Shown here in pieces: positions 34,427-44,335 of a stretch of DNA of 64,000 nt. The first letter of the stretch is position 1. Every line of letters begins with the position of its first letter. Source of the DNA: an uncultured Sunxiuqinia sp. (GTDB lineage: Bacteria > Bacteroidota > Bacteroidia > Bacteroidales > Prolixibacteraceae); NCBI RefSeq assembly GCF_963678245.1, contig NZ_OY782776.1:496001-560000 (forward strand). Reading direction: 5' to 3'. The notes under the pieces were generated by a model. It did not search any database. It had not been told where the DNA came from and was given only the letters and a program-made list of their open reading frames with translations. A program made the translations under genes and the position numbers.

Positions 34427-36739
34427 ATGGACTATAATAATGATTTATCCTATTTTGTAATAGAAAACAAAAGCAGACAAGTAGTTCTTGTAGGTTCGGA
34501 TTTTTGTATGTTTTTTGCTATTGACAAGTCTCCTACTGATTTTACAGGGAGGAATATATCCAACTTGTTTGAAAGCATGAGTCAGATCGTGAAGGATAGA
34601 GCGTTATTTTTTAAACAACTGAATGCGGCTCGAACCGATATGTCTGTTTCTTCTGATAATACGATTTGCCTTATGGATGGCCGTTTGCTGAATTTTAATG
34701 TCTCAACGGCAGGCTATTTTAACGATCAGCTTTGTTACATGTGGCAATTTACGGACATTACAAAAGAGGGTATAAATAATCACATTGATTTTTTGAATAG
34801 TAATATTAGCAGCACCCTAATCAAGGCAATGACGCAAGTGCAAGTCGAGCGGTGCGTTTTAGATGCTGCGTTGAAAATTGACCAGGTTTATGCTGTAGGA
34901 ATATATATGCTGGACACCAATAAGAGCAACTTTGTTTGCAAGAGGGTAAAAGGACGACCGGTTCACCCTATTAATAAGAGAAAAGAATATCAAATAAATG
35001 ATGACGGATATAGTGGGCTGGTGTTTGGTGGAGAGTGTCATGTTTTAATGTTTGATGATTTGTTGAAAGATCAAGAGAATTTGCCTAAAAATTGTCAGTC
35101 TGCCCTTCAGATTTATCCTATAATACGAAACGAGAGTATAATAGGGGCTCTCAATGTTGAGATTTATAATATTGGTAAGTTCTCAGAACAATTATGTAAC
35201 CTCATAGAGCTCATTGTAAAACAAACTGGATCATCCTTTGAACGAATAGATATCCATCAAAAGAATGTTGATAGTCAGAGGGATTATGAAAAAATGTTCA
35301 ACACTGTCGATGATTTTGTTTTCGTTCTGGATATTAAAGGAAATATAGTACAAGCAAATCCATATGTGTTAAAAAAGCTTGATTTTTCTTTCGAGGAGTT
35401 AGCTCAGGTTTCATTTAGAGAATTCGTTCTTTCTTCAAAACAATTAGGAATTTTTGAAAAAGAAAGCAGTTTTCCTCAAGAAAAAACAATTGTTTGTCAA
35501 ACTTTTCTCATAACAAAATTAGGCCAAGTCATTCCAGTGGAGATAAAAATCAGTCGGGGATGGTGGAATCAAGAAAAGGCGTTCTACTGTATCGCAAGAG
35601 ATATTTCCAAACGTTTAAAAATTGAAAATGATTTGCGTAGTAGCGAAGCTTATTGGCAAATGGCTTTGGATAGTTCTGGTGATGGAATATGGGAATATGA
35701 ATCAAATCAAAAAGAAATTTTCTTTTCTAAAGGATGGATAAAGGGAGTATTGGGTTACGATATCGATGGGAATAGGATGAAGGTGGATGATTGGTTAAAA
35801 TACATGCATTCGGATGACTTGGATACAGTCACTTCTATCTATCAGGATTTTATCAATGAAAAATCTTCTCATTTTCGGATGGAATTCAGGGTTCGTTGTG
35901 AAGATGGGGCGTACAAGTGGCTGCTTCTTAGAGGGAAGTCGATTGTCTTTTTAGGGTCCGAGAATTCCAAGCGAGTGATTGGCACTGTCACCGACATTTC
36001 GATGCGTAAAAGTTATGAAGTATCCTTATCAAAATCACTTGAAAAGGAAAGAGAACTAAATGAATTAAAATCAAAATTTGTAACCATGGCCTCCCATGAA
36101 TTTCGAAGTCCTCTGTCTGCAATTTTGATTTCAGTGGACACTATGGAAGCATACATGAATCAAATGACTCATGTTGATATTCAGAGTAAAATCAAAAGAA
36201 TAAAAGGGAATATTCTATTTTTAACAGAAGTATTAGATAAGATCATGGATTTGTCTAACATTGAACGAGGCGAAATAAAATTTCAACCAGTTAAAACGAA
36301 TGTTTATGCTTTTTTTGGAGATATTATTAATACCTATGAATGCGACCCCTTGTTGAGTCATATAATAGATTCTAATATTACCGAAAATTCGCTGTTGATA
36401 GAAATAGACAAGCATATGATGAAACAGGTTATAAAGAATATCGTTGGCAATAGTTTTAAATATTCTCCAGTTGGTTCTACTGTTCGGATTTGGATTGAAG
36501 AAGACGCCTCTAAATTCTTCATTCATGTTCAGGACAATGGAATTGGAATTGAAAAAGAAGATGCCGATAAGGTCTTTTTACCTTTTAACAGAGGAATTAA
36601 TGTAGGGAATATCAGGGGAACAGGTCTGGGATTATCGCTTTCCCTACAATTCGTTCGATATCACGGAGGTGACATTTTCGTTGAGTCTGAACCTCATGTC
36701 AAAACTGTTTTTACTATTATGTTACCCAAGCGTTCTTAA
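34427..36739 (+). CDS. PAS/GAF sensor histidine kinase
   Basis: A 770-residue kinase with no membrane segments seen, so probably cytoplasmic. Order: PAS-like domain (about 1-110), GAF-like domain (about 130-275), PAS (285-395), PAS_3-type (405-530), HisKA with MASHEFRSPLSAI (His at about 553), then HATPase with NIVGNSFKYSPVG, DNGIGIEKEDADKVF and GTGLGLSLS. No receiver domain is attached. It converges with the REC-kinase at 36778-37860, sharing a long hairpin between them. With the two minus-strand regulators and the exopolysaccharide locus beyond, it may control matrix production; the signal is unknown. Confidence 0.93.
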   Translation: MDYNNDLSYFVIENKSRQVVLVGSDFCMFFAIDKSPTDFTGRNISNLFESMSQIVKDRALFFKQLNAARTDMSVSSDNTICLMDGRLLNFNVSTAGYFNDQLCYMWQFTDITKEGINNHIDFLNSNISSTLIKAMTQVQVERCVLDAALKIDQVYAVGIYMLDTNKSNFVCKRVKGRPVHPINKRKEYQINDDGYSGLVFGGECHVLMFDDLLKDQENLPKNCQSALQIYPIIRNESIIGALNVEIYNIGKFSEQLCNLIELIVKQTGSSFERIDIHQKNVDSQRDYEKMFNTVDDFVFVLDIKGNIVQANPYVLKKLDFSFEELAQVSFREFVLSSKQLGIFEKESSFPQEKTIVCQTFLITKLGQVIPVEIKISRGWWNQEKAFYCIARDISKRLKIENDLRSSEAYWQMALDSSGDGIWEYESNQKEIFFSKGWIKGVLGYDIDGNRMKVDDWLKYMHSDDLDTVTSIYQDFINEKSSHFRMEFRVRCEDGAYKWLLLRGKSIVFLGSENSKRVIGTVTDISMRKSYEVSLSKSLEKERELNELKSKFVTMASHEFRSPLSAILISVDTMEAYMNQMTHVDIQSKIKRIKGNILFLTEVLDKIMDLSNIERGEIKFQPVKTNVYAFFGDIINTYECDPLLSHIIDSNITENSLLIEIDKHMMKQVIKNIVGNSFKYSPVGSTVRIWIEEDASKFFIHVQDNGIGIEKEDADKVFLPFNRGINVGNIRGTGLGLSLSLQFVRYHGGDIFVESEPHVKTVFTIMLPKRS

Positions 36740-36767
36740 GATAATTCTTTTCTGCTTCTTTATTAAG

Positions 36768-36825
36768 AAAGGCACTACTATTTGTTTTGATTTACAGGCA
36801 AATCAAAACAAATAGTAGTGCCTTT
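36768..36825. terminator. Bidirectional terminator with 26-base perfect arms
   Basis: A perfect inverted repeat: left arm 36768-36793 (AAAGGCACTACTATTTG at its outer end), 6-base loop, right arm 36800-36825. It serves both convergent genes; A- and T-runs lie at both ends. The right arm and loop lie inside the last codons of the minus-strand gene, so its C-terminus (LPVNQNK) is encoded by the hairpin. Confidence 0.75.
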
Positions 36826-37860
36826 TCCTTCTTGCGATGCTATTTCAAAGCAGCCACGGTGATGGCAAATGATCTCTTTTGCCAGATATAAACCAAGTCC
36901 CAATCCTTGCTGTTCATAAAATTCTCGATCAAATTGAAGAAATGAATCAATCTCATGGTGAGAACATTCTTTGGAAAAACCTCTGCCTGAATCAATAATT
37001 GTAAAATACGCTCTATTTTCTGTTACTTTTGTTAAAAAGTGCACGGGTTGTCCTTTTGATGAAAACTTAAATGCATTATCGATTAATTCATGGATTGCAA
37101 AAGAGAACCAGTCTGTTATGATTGGTATTTTTGCTGAAAATATTGCCAGCGACAGGTCTTCAGTGCGATTGTACTTTTGTGATACCTCTTTAGCAATAGA
37201 TGTTGCTATCTTTTCAATATCTGTGTATTGAAAATTCTTCAAACATTTATTGGCACTAAAATGAATGTAAAGAAGATATTTATTGGTTATTTCTAAGAGG
37301 TACTTCCCGCTGTGGTTAATCAATTTTGTTAACTCAATGACGTCAGGGTTTGAAAGATTTTCGTCGTCAATAATAATTTCACTGAAACCCAGAATCGCGT
37401 TTAGAGAGGTTCTAAATTCATGAGGGACAGTTTTGGTAATAATACTTTTTAATCTGTTTGCTGAATTATTGGCAAAAAACTTATACTTTTTTGCTTGTTG
37501 GATGCATATATTGATAGTGTACAATAGTTTTTTCTTGGTGTAAGGCTTCAATAGAACACCATCTGCCCCTAATTTTATTGCTATTTTTTCGACCTCATTT
37601 TCAGAACACGATAATATGAGAATAATTGGGATTAGCTTTTCATAAGCATGCTTTTGTATGACCGATCGGGTTTTAGCTTCCATCGGAAATGATAATTTGG
37701 GAACATCACATAAGATAAGGTCGGGATTAACACATAGCGCATGGCTGATGTCATTCGTTTTGTTTGCGGCATGATAAGTGCGAAAACCTTCAACTCTCAA
37801 AATGTTAGCCGTCTCTCTATAAAATTCCTCGTTGTCTCCAATGAATAATATTGATGTCAT
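36778..37860 (-). CDS. Hybrid REC-histidine kinase
   Basis: A 360-residue protein started at MTSILFIGDN; the open frame extends 32 codons upstream without domain similarity. Residues 1-120 are a receiver domain (Asp in DLILCDVP, Lys in LLKPYTKKK). HisKA follows with VPHEFRTSLNAILGFSE, then HATPase with HELIDNAFKFSS, DSGRGFSKE and GLGLGLYLAKE. This receiver-first arrangement suggests a phosphorelay or a kinase whose activity depends on an upstream kinase, perhaps the neighbouring 770-residue one. In the DVPKLS segment the usual MPxMxG after the Asp is altered. Confidence 0.9.
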   Translation of the reverse strand: MTSILFIGDNEEFYRETANILRVEGFRTYHAANKTNDISHALCVNPDLILCDVPKLSFPMEAKTRSVIQKHAYEKLIPIILILSCSENEVEKIAIKLGADGVLLKPYTKKKLLYTINICIQQAKKYKFFANNSANRLKSIITKTVPHEFRTSLNAILGFSEIIIDDENLSNPDVIELTKLINHSGKYLLEITNKYLLYIHFSANKCLKNFQYTDIEKIATSIAKEVSQKYNRTEDLSLAIFSAKIPIITDWFSFAIHELIDNAFKFSSKGQPVHFLTKVTENRAYFTIIDSGRGFSKECSHHEIDSFLQFDREFYEQQGLGLGLYLAKEIICHHRGCFEIASQEGKGTTICFDLPVNQNK

Positions 37861-38092
37861 ATTCTGATTTACTCCAATCGGTTTAATAATGTATATGGAA
37901 AACTGTGTCTTTTTGCTTGTTTGAATAGGATTAACAGTCCTTGAATAGAATATCAAATAGAGTACTTTTTTTTTGAATGGCTTCAGTTATAGTATGGATA
38001 AGATATGGACATTGTTGGTAAGTGGTTTACGGTTAGTGATTTGATTGTTGTTGAGAGAGGTGTTTATTGACTTTGACTGATTTATAGTTTTT

Positions 38093-39055
38093 TTATTTGC
38101 TGTTAAATGAGTGAATGAATTTAATAAGGTCATCCTCTTTACCTAAACCTAGTTTCTTTTTCAGACGATATCGGCTTTTGCGAACACTGTCGGCAGAAAT
38201 ATTCAAAAGATCGGCTAACTGGCAGGTATTTAAACCCACTATCATTGCAGAAATGAAGATCAGATCGTATTGTGTTAGTTTTGAGAATTTTGTAGTGATG
38301 TTGGAAATAAAGTGCGGATACGTCTGGTTAAATTTCATCTGAAATATAGCCCAGTTATCGGATAATAATGATTTTGACCCAATTTTACGGTGGAGTTTCA
38401 ATAATAGTTTTCTTTCTTTCTCCCCATTGCTGTTATGAAGTTCCTTTTTTATTGTTGCCTTAATCTCCGAAATATTGTTTGTAATTTCAATGGCCTTCAT
38501 CGTTTCTTGAATTAACTCATTTTCTTTTTTTTCAAGGAGTTCTTCCAGTTCCTTGTTTTTACGTAAAATATCCTGTAGTTCAGAGCTGTTATTATGTATT
38601 TCTTGAGAATCTGTTTTTAATTCGTTTTTCAAATATTTTTCTATTTTTTTTATTGATTGTTTGATAAAAGCTTTTCTTGATTCTTGGATTCCCAGTCTCG
38701 AATTTATAGAGCCGATAAGCTCTTGTCTGGTGAAAGGCTTAACTAAAAAATCATCAGCTCCTTTTTCCATACCTTCTCGATAATCCGATCGATTGCTTAA
38801 TGCTGTGACGAGAATAAAAGGTACTTCTGTAAAATGCTCTGAAGAGTTTTTCCACTTCTCCAATACTTCATAACCGTTCATTCCTGGCATCAGTATATCG
38901 CATAATATTACGTTGGGGTTTTCATTTAAGGCCATAGTTAGTCCTTCATTTCCATTTTCTGCTTTCATAACTTGAAAACCTTCATAAGTTAATAGCTCTG
39001 AGATTCCATCTCGCAAATCAGCTTCGTCTTCTATAACAAGTATTTTCGTTTTCAT
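38093..39055 (-). CDS. Response regulator with LuxR-like HTH
   Basis: A 320-residue protein started at MKTKILVIEDE; the frame extends 14 codons upstream. Receiver domain at 1-120 (DE pair, Asp in CDILMPGMNGYE, Lys in LVKPFTRQE). A coiled-coil-like segment follows (about 130-200, KNKELEELLEKKENEL). The C-terminal HTH reads LTQYDLIFISAMIVGLNTCQ, LADLLNISADSVRKSRYRLK, the Bacteroidota variant of the LuxR/GerE fold. It lies upstream of, and divergent from, the exopolysaccharide locus, so it is a candidate regulator of that locus. Confidence 0.9.
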   Translation of the reverse strand: MKTKILVIEDEADLRDGISELLTYEGFQVMKAENGNEGLTMALNENPNVILCDILMPGMNGYEVLEKWKNSSEHFTEVPFILVTALSNRSDYREGMEKGADDFLVKPFTRQELIGSINSRLGIQESRKAFIKQSIKKIEKYLKNELKTDSQEIHNNSSELQDILRKNKELEELLEKKENELIQETMKAIEITNNISEIKATIKKELHNSNGEKERKLLLKLHRKIGSKSLLSDNWAIFQMKFNQTYPHFISNITTKFSKLTQYDLIFISAMIVGLNTCQLADLLNISADSVRKSRYRLKKKLGLGKEDDLIKFIHSFNSK

Positions 39056-39609
39056 GTTAAAAAATGATTCAACAAGAATGGAGGTTGATTTTTTCACCTT
39101 CTGTTTCTACTATCGTTGTTCTACATCTAGATTAAGCTGGATAGAAAATGTACCGTTTCACCTGGGAGTCATTGGGTTAAGCTTTGTTAAATGAATCTCA
39201 TTGTTATTTATCGCAATGTTACGAGTATAACAGATAAGGCAAAAAAAAACAAAAAAAAAGAAAACTACGCACTTTCACGGTTAGACAAAATGGGGACATG
39301 AAATGCTCATATTTAACATATATTTATATTTAGTTTTGAACAAATGATTAAAAATACAAAAACTGGGATGGTAAAATATATTACAAAATTATAATATTTT
39401 TTGTGTCTATGTTTCGTCCACATCAAATCTATTGAAGAACAAGTATTAATTGCAATCATTGCATTCGTAAAATATTTACAATATAAGCTGATTGATGTGA
39501 GTCAAGGGGCGAAGCTGTGTTTCTTAGTAAGATTTGGTACTGCTTCTGTTTGATTCTCTTTCAATTACCATTTAATATTTTGAATTCGAAATAAAGGATA
39601 ACTGAAAAT
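39056..39609. other. Long divergent intergenic region before the exopolysaccharide locus
   Basis: 554 bases between the response regulator and the UDP-glucose dehydrogenase. No gene or clear hairpin was recognised. It contains two A-runs near 39241-39262 and a TAGTTTTG sequence (39331-39338) that fits the Bacteroidota -7 pattern but lacks a good -33 partner. It probably holds the main promoter of the locus. Confidence 0.4.
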
Positions 39610-41019
39610 ATGATAATTAACAATGTGTGTTGTATAGGAGGCGGGTATGTCGGTGGACCAACAATGGCTGTAATTGCTCAAAAATGCCCACATATAAAAG
39701 TTACGGTTGTTGATAATAATGAAGATAGAATTCATGCTTGGAATGATGTGGACTTGGATAAGTTACCGATTTATGAGCCAGGTTTAGCTGAGGTTATCGG
39801 AGAAGTTCGGGGGCGTAATCTGTTTTTCTCGACTGATGTAAATAAGGGGATACGAGAGGCACAGATTGTTTTTGTAGCGGTAAATACGCCAACTAAAACA
39901 TTTGGTATTGGAAAAGGTATGGCTGCAGATTTGAAATATGTTGAATTATGTGCACGACAAATTGCAAAAGTAGCAAAGGAGCCTAAGATTGTAATTGAGA
40001 AGTCAACATTGCCAGTACGTACAGCGGAATCTATCCGAACAATTCTGGAAGCTGAAAGTAAAGGAGTGGATTTTCAGGTACTTTCAAATCCGGAATTTTT
40101 AGCAGAGGGAACAGCAATTACGGATTTGTGTTATCCGGATAGAGTTTTGATTGGTGGAGGACAAGATAAAGCGGGACAGCTGGCTATTTCTTCCCTTGTT
40201 GATATTTATGCCAATTGGATCCCACGAGAGAAAATTATAACTTCCCTTATTTGGTCGTCCGAATTATCGAAATTGACGGCAAACGCATTTTTGGCTCAAA
40301 GAATATCAAGTATTAATGCTATTTCTGCGATTTGTGAACGTACAGAGGCAGACGTAGATGAAGTTGCGCTTGCTATCGGTATGGACAGTAGGATTGGTTC
40401 CAGTTTTCTGAAAGCTTCGGTCGGGTTTGGAGGCTCTTGTTTTCAGAAAGATATTTTGAACTTAACTTATCTATGTCGACATTTCAACTTACCTGAAGTT
40501 GCTGATTATTGGGAGCAGGTTATAAAAATGAACGACTATCAGAAGTGTCGTTTTGCGCAGCAAATAATACATGCCTTATTTAACTCAGTATCGGGCAAGA
40601 AAATAGCTTTACTGGGATGGGCATTCAAGAAAAACACGAATGATACACGGGAGAGTGCAGCAATTTATGTTGCTAAAGAATTATTAATGGATCAGGCTGA
40701 AATACATATTTACGATCCCAAAGTTAGCAGTAGACAAATTATTCTGGATCTTGAGCATGTCTTTTCTGAGGTTTGCACAAAAGAGAGCTTTAGACGTATG
40801 ATTGAAAAACACGTCGTTGTTCATCAAGATCCCTACCTTGCAATGGATAAGGCACATGCTGCTGCCCTGTTGACAGAGTGGACCGAGTTTTCAGCTTATG
40901 ATTGGAATATGATATATGGCAATATGTTAAAGCCAGCTTTCCTGTTTGATGGACGAAATTTACTTGATCTAGAGAGTTTGAAGAATATAGGGTTTCAGGT
41001 TTGGGGAATTGGAAAATAG
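39610..41019 (+). CDS. ugd: UDP-glucose 6-dehydrogenase (eukaryote-like type)
   Basis: A 469-residue enzyme that oxidises UDP-glucose to UDP-glucuronate with two NAD+. The NAD-binding motif GGGYVGGPT lies near residue 11, with KITV-like [15 protein letters not shown] and LPIYEPGL next. The middle has [12 protein letters not shown] and [10 protein letters not shown], and the catalytic Cys is in [10 protein letters not shown] (about 276). [13 protein letters not shown] begins the C-terminal domain. The KCP.I.VTVVD and LPIYEPGL phrasing resembles the animal/plant-type enzyme more than the E. coli type. It is the first gene of the exopolysaccharide locus but separated by 416 bases from the next. 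Confidence 0.93.
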   Translation: MIINNVCCIGGGYVGGPTMAVIAQKCPHIKVTVVDNNEDRIHAWNDVDLDKLPIYEPGLAEVIGEVRGRNLFFSTDVNKGIREAQIVFVAVNTPTKTFGIGKGMAADLKYVELCARQIAKVAKEPKIVIEKSTLPVRTAESIRTILEAESKGVDFQVLSNPEFLAEGTAITDLCYPDRVLIGGGQDKAGQLAISSLVDIYANWIPREKIITSLIWSSELSKLTANAFLAQRISSINAISAICERTEADVDEVALAIGMDSRIGSSFLKASVGFGGSCFQKDILNLTYLCRHFNLPEVADYWEQVIKMNDYQKCRFAQQIIHALFNSVSGKKIALLGWAFKKNTNDTRESAAIYVAKELLMDQAEIHIYDPKVSSRQIILDLEHVFSEVCTKESFRRMIEKHVVVHQDPYLAMDKAHAAALLTEWTEFSAYDWNMIYGNMLKPAFLFDGRNLLDLESLKNIGFQVWGIGK

Positions 41020-41435
41020 AAAGGAAAAGTGGTCGTTGTATCTGAAGCGAAATTTACCGATAATTTTGGGGCGGAACCCATCGGAAACATTCCAGTTTTT
41101 CATGCAGTGGCATTGATAGTTGTCGGATAATGTTTAGGCCGGGAAAAATGATTGGAATGGAGAACAAATTCCAATTATTGGAGACGCTTTTTATCAGTTG
41201 GGTTTTAGGCAGGATGACCGGATCGAAAATAGAATGCTATCAGAAACCTGGCGATTACTATTTCTGAGTGAACATTGTCGCTAATAAATCAAACTTCTTA
41301 ATTAATTTACCGGACATTATTGGTGATTCGCTAATGGTCGAGGCTCGAAAAATTTGAGTTACTTTTTTATATCTGTTGAGAATGTAGTCTTACGATGGGA
41401 TAAAGAATTTACCTCCAATCAAAATCATTATTCAA
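41020..41435. other. 416-base gap within the exopolysaccharide locus
   Basis: No gene was recognised. Short open frames exist, for example one reading IPIIGDAFYQLGFRQDDRIE before a stop near 41286, which look like protein remnants but match nothing I know. A decayed gene or the promoter for the flippase onward could lie here. Confidence 0.35.
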
Positions 41436-42971
41436 ATGTCTTCTGATAATAATAAACGCATTGCCAAAAATACTTTACTTCTCTATTTTCGGATGTTCCT
41501 AACCATGGGGATCTCCTTGTACACATCACGTATTGTATTGAATACGTTAGGGATTGAAGATTTTGGGATTTACAATGTGGTGGGAGGGATTGTTATGATG
41601 TTTAGTTTTTTGAATACATCAATGGCCTCTGCAACTCAACGTTTTTTGTCATTTGAACTCGGACGAAATGACCTTAAGGAACTGAAACGGGTATTTGCAA
41701 TGAGTTTAAATATTCATGCAACAATCGCTGTCGTGATCTTTATAGTAGCAGAAACCGCAGGGCTCTGGTTTCTAAATAATAGAATGTCTATTCCTCTGAA
41801 CCGGCTATTGGCTGCCAATTGGGTTTATCAATTTTCAATATTTGCCTTTGTTGTAACGATAATGAGTGTTCCTTATAATGCACTGATCATATCTCATGAG
41901 AGAATGAATATATTCGCGATGGTTAGTATTGCCGAGGTTACTTTAAAACTAATAATTGTTATAGTCTTACAGCGGCTTAATGCCGACAAACTTAAGCTAT
42001 ACGCTATCTTGGTTTTTTTTGTCGCTTTATTTATCCGGTTAATATATGGGATTTATTGTCGCCGGAATCTTAAAGGAAGTAAATATTATTTCTTTTGGGA
42101 TAAACAGCTTTATAAACGCTTGATTAGCTATGCTGGATGGAACTTATGGGGAAATGCAGCTGCAGTGACGTATAGTCAGGGAGTAAATATCTTGTTAAAT
42201 TTATTTTTTGGTCCTTCTATAAACGCAGCAAGGGGCATCGCTTTTCAAGTAAAAAATGCAGTTAATGGTTTTGTAAGTAATTTTCAGATGGCTTTGAATC
42301 CTCAAATTGTAAAATCATATGCAGAGAAGGATTTATTGTATATGCACCAGCTCATATTTCAAGGAGCTAGGTATTCGTTCTTTTTACTCTTCATTTTAAG
42401 CTTGCCGGTTATAATTGAAGCTGATACGATATTGCTTTTATGGTTGAAGATCGTTCCGGACTATACTGTTCTCTTTTGCCGTTTAATTCTTATTAATGCC
42501 TTAATTGATTCGATTTCTGGTCCATTGATGACTGCGGCACAGGCGTCAGGTAAGATTAAGGTTTATCAAGGGGTTGTTGGTGGACTCTTGTTGCTTATAT
42601 TACCGATGTCTTATACATTTTTAGCGTGGGGGTATCCTCCTCAAATAACTCTAATAATAAGCATTTCCGTTTCCATAATTGCTCTTGGCGCCCGTTTGCT
42701 GATTATAAGTCCTTTGGTTAAGCTTTCAATTCGTTCTTTTTTTAAACAGATAACTCGGATTTTAATTGTTGTTTTCAGCTCCGTTATTTTACCAATTCTA
42801 TTAAAATATAGTATCGAAGATATGTTTTTACGCCTTTTGGTAGTTTGCGTCGCCTCAACAGTCTCTGTATTGTCTGCCATTTACTTTTTGGGTTTAAGGA
42901 AAGAAGAAGTAGCATTTGTAAGGGAGAGGTTTATTGATGTTTTGTCGAAGGTTAAACGAAAGTCAGAATGA
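41436..42971 (+). CDS. Wzx-type polysaccharide flippase
   Basis: A 511-residue inner-membrane protein with about 12-14 transmembrane segments, of the MOP/MATE-like polysaccharide transporter family. The start NTLLLYFRMFLTMGISLYTS and RIVLNTLGIEDFGIYNVVGG, then NTSMASATQRFLSFELG, are typical of flippases in Bacteroidota surface-polysaccharide loci. It would flip the lipid-linked repeat unit to the periplasm for polymerisation by the EpsG-like protein. Confidence 0.9.
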   Translation: MSSDNNKRIAKNTLLLYFRMFLTMGISLYTSRIVLNTLGIEDFGIYNVVGGIVMMFSFLNTSMASATQRFLSFELGRNDLKELKRVFAMSLNIHATIAVVIFIVAETAGLWFLNNRMSIPLNRLLAANWVYQFSIFAFVVTIMSVPYNALIISHERMNIFAMVSIAEVTLKLIIVIVLQRLNADKLKLYAILVFFVALFIRLIYGIYCRRNLKGSKYYFFWDKQLYKRLISYAGWNLWGNAAAVTYSQGVNILLNLFFGPSINAARGIAFQVKNAVNGFVSNFQMALNPQIVKSYAEKDLLYMHQLIFQGARYSFFLLFILSLPVIIEADTILLLWLKIVPDYTVLFCRLILINALIDSISGPLMTAAQASGKIKVYQGVVGGLLLLILPMSYTFLAWGYPPQITLIISISVSIIALGARLLIISPLVKLSIRSFFKQITRILIVVFSSVILPILLKYSIEDMFLRLLVVCVASTVSVLSAIYFLGLRKEEVAFVRERFIDVLSKVKRKSE

Positions 42972-42975
42972 AATT

Positions 42976-44334
42976 ATGAATTCAAAGGTGATCGACTTGG
43001 TTGTTAATAATGACCTATGCATTGGTTGTGGACTATGTGTGTATAAGTGTCCTGAAAAGGCGTTGGAAATGTGCTGGGACGATTATGGCTTTTGGGTCCC
43101 GACGCTTAACGCAGGTTGTAAACAACACGGAGATTGTCTGGATGTTTGTCCATTTAATCCGAAACCTTCCGAAGCAATAAGGACAGAGAGTGAGCTGTCA
43201 AATATTTTTCAGGATGCCCCGAATTATCATCTCAATGTTGGGAAATTTTTCGGGTTATATGCAGGATATTCTAAGGAATACAGATTAACCTCTTCTTCTG
43301 GTGGAATTGCTACTTTTTTACTGGTCGAATTACTGGAGAAAGGTTTTGTTGACTATGTTTTTTCTGTAAGGACATCATCTAATGGAGGTACACATTACGA
43401 ATATGCAGTGAGTCAGAGCAGACAGGAGTTGATTTCGTCAGCAAAAACCAAATATTATCCAGTGGATATGTCAGTTGTATTATCAAAAATCGAGAAGTTG
43501 AAAGGAAAGATAGCTGTTGTGGGAGTCGCGTGTTTTATTAAGGCTATTCGGCTTGCTCAGTACAATGATCCTCAGTTAAGAGAAAGAATTACTTTTTTGG
43601 TCGGTATTATCTGTGGTGGGATAAAGAGTCGTTTTTTTTCGGAATACCTGGCAGAGAAGGCTGGTGTTTCCAGTTTGCACTGTCAGTATCCTAAGTTTAG
43701 AGTTAAAAACCTGAAAAGTACGGCAGCGGACTATTCCTTTAGCTGCATTGACGGCAAAAGCAATGAAAAAAAGACAATCCGAATGAGACCGTTGGGAGAT
43801 ATGTGGGGGAGTGGTCTTTTTAAGTCAAATGCTTGCGATTTTTGTGACGATGTAACAACCGAGTTGGCTGATATATCTGTGGGTGATGCCTGGATTCCCC
43901 CGTTTAATCAGGACGGAAGAGGGACGAGTATTGTTGTGAGTAGGTCTGATCTTGCGGAGAGAATACTAACGAACGGAATTACAGATGGCAAATTAGAGCT
44001 TGAAACTCTTAGTCTTGAGCGTTTTATGTCTTCCCAGTCAGGAAGTTTTACTCATAGACAGCAGGCTTTGACCTTTCGAATTAATCAGCAAGGAAAGAGC
44101 TCGGTGATTCCTCCGAAACGGTTCGATAAGGGGAAGATACCATTGGATGTAAAAATGATCCAGTTACAGCGACGGAAAGTTCGGAGAAGGAGTCTGGATA
44201 TATGGAAAAATACTGGTAACTCGGTTCTTTTCGACCAGTCTATGAAAGCGGACTTACACTTGTTGCGAAAATTGACACAGATATATCATTTGCGGAGAAA
44301 AGTTCTAGCTAAACTGAATATTTCAAAAAGATAG
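42976..44334 (+). CDS. FrhB-type iron-sulfur protein of polysaccharide loci
   Basis: A 452-residue protein when started at MNSKVIDLV, 5 bases after the flippase; the open frame begins 14 codons earlier inside that gene. Two 4Fe-4S ferredoxin motifs lie in the first 70 residues (CIGCGLCVYKCPE, and HGDCLDVCPFNP). The rest is the coenzyme-F420 hydrogenase/dehydrogenase beta-type domain (TSSSGGIATFLLVELLEKG, VGVACFIKAIRLAQ, GDMWGSGLFKSNACDFCDD, DISVGDAWI). Such proteins are often found beside polysaccharide pyruvyltransferases, as here (the next gene starts 1 base after). Their reaction is uncertain; a flavin-dependent reduction is assumed. Confidence 0.88.
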   Translation: MNSKVIDLVVNNDLCIGCGLCVYKCPEKALEMCWDDYGFWVPTLNAGCKQHGDCLDVCPFNPKPSEAIRTESELSNIFQDAPNYHLNVGKFFGLYAGYSKEYRLTSSSGGIATFLLVELLEKGFVDYVFSVRTSSNGGTHYEYAVSQSRQELISSAKTKYYPVDMSVVLSKIEKLKGKIAVVGVACFIKAIRLAQYNDPQLRERITFLVGIICGGIKSRFFSEYLAEKAGVSSLHCQYPKFRVKNLKSTAADYSFSCIDGKSNEKKTIRMRPLGDMWGSGLFKSNACDFCDDVTTELADISVGDAWIPPFNQDGRGTSIVVSRSDLAERILTNGITDGKLELETLSLERFMSSQSGSFTHRQQALTFRINQQGKSSVIPPKRFDKGKIPLDVKMIQLQRRKVRRRSLDIWKNTGNSVLFDQSMKADLHLLRKLTQIYHLRRKVLAKLNISKR

Positions 44335-44335
44335 A

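Noticed and set aside
39331-39338. TAGTTTTG as a -7 promoter of the exopolysaccharide locus
   Set aside because: No TTTG partner at the usual spacing upstream and the gene start is 270 bases away.
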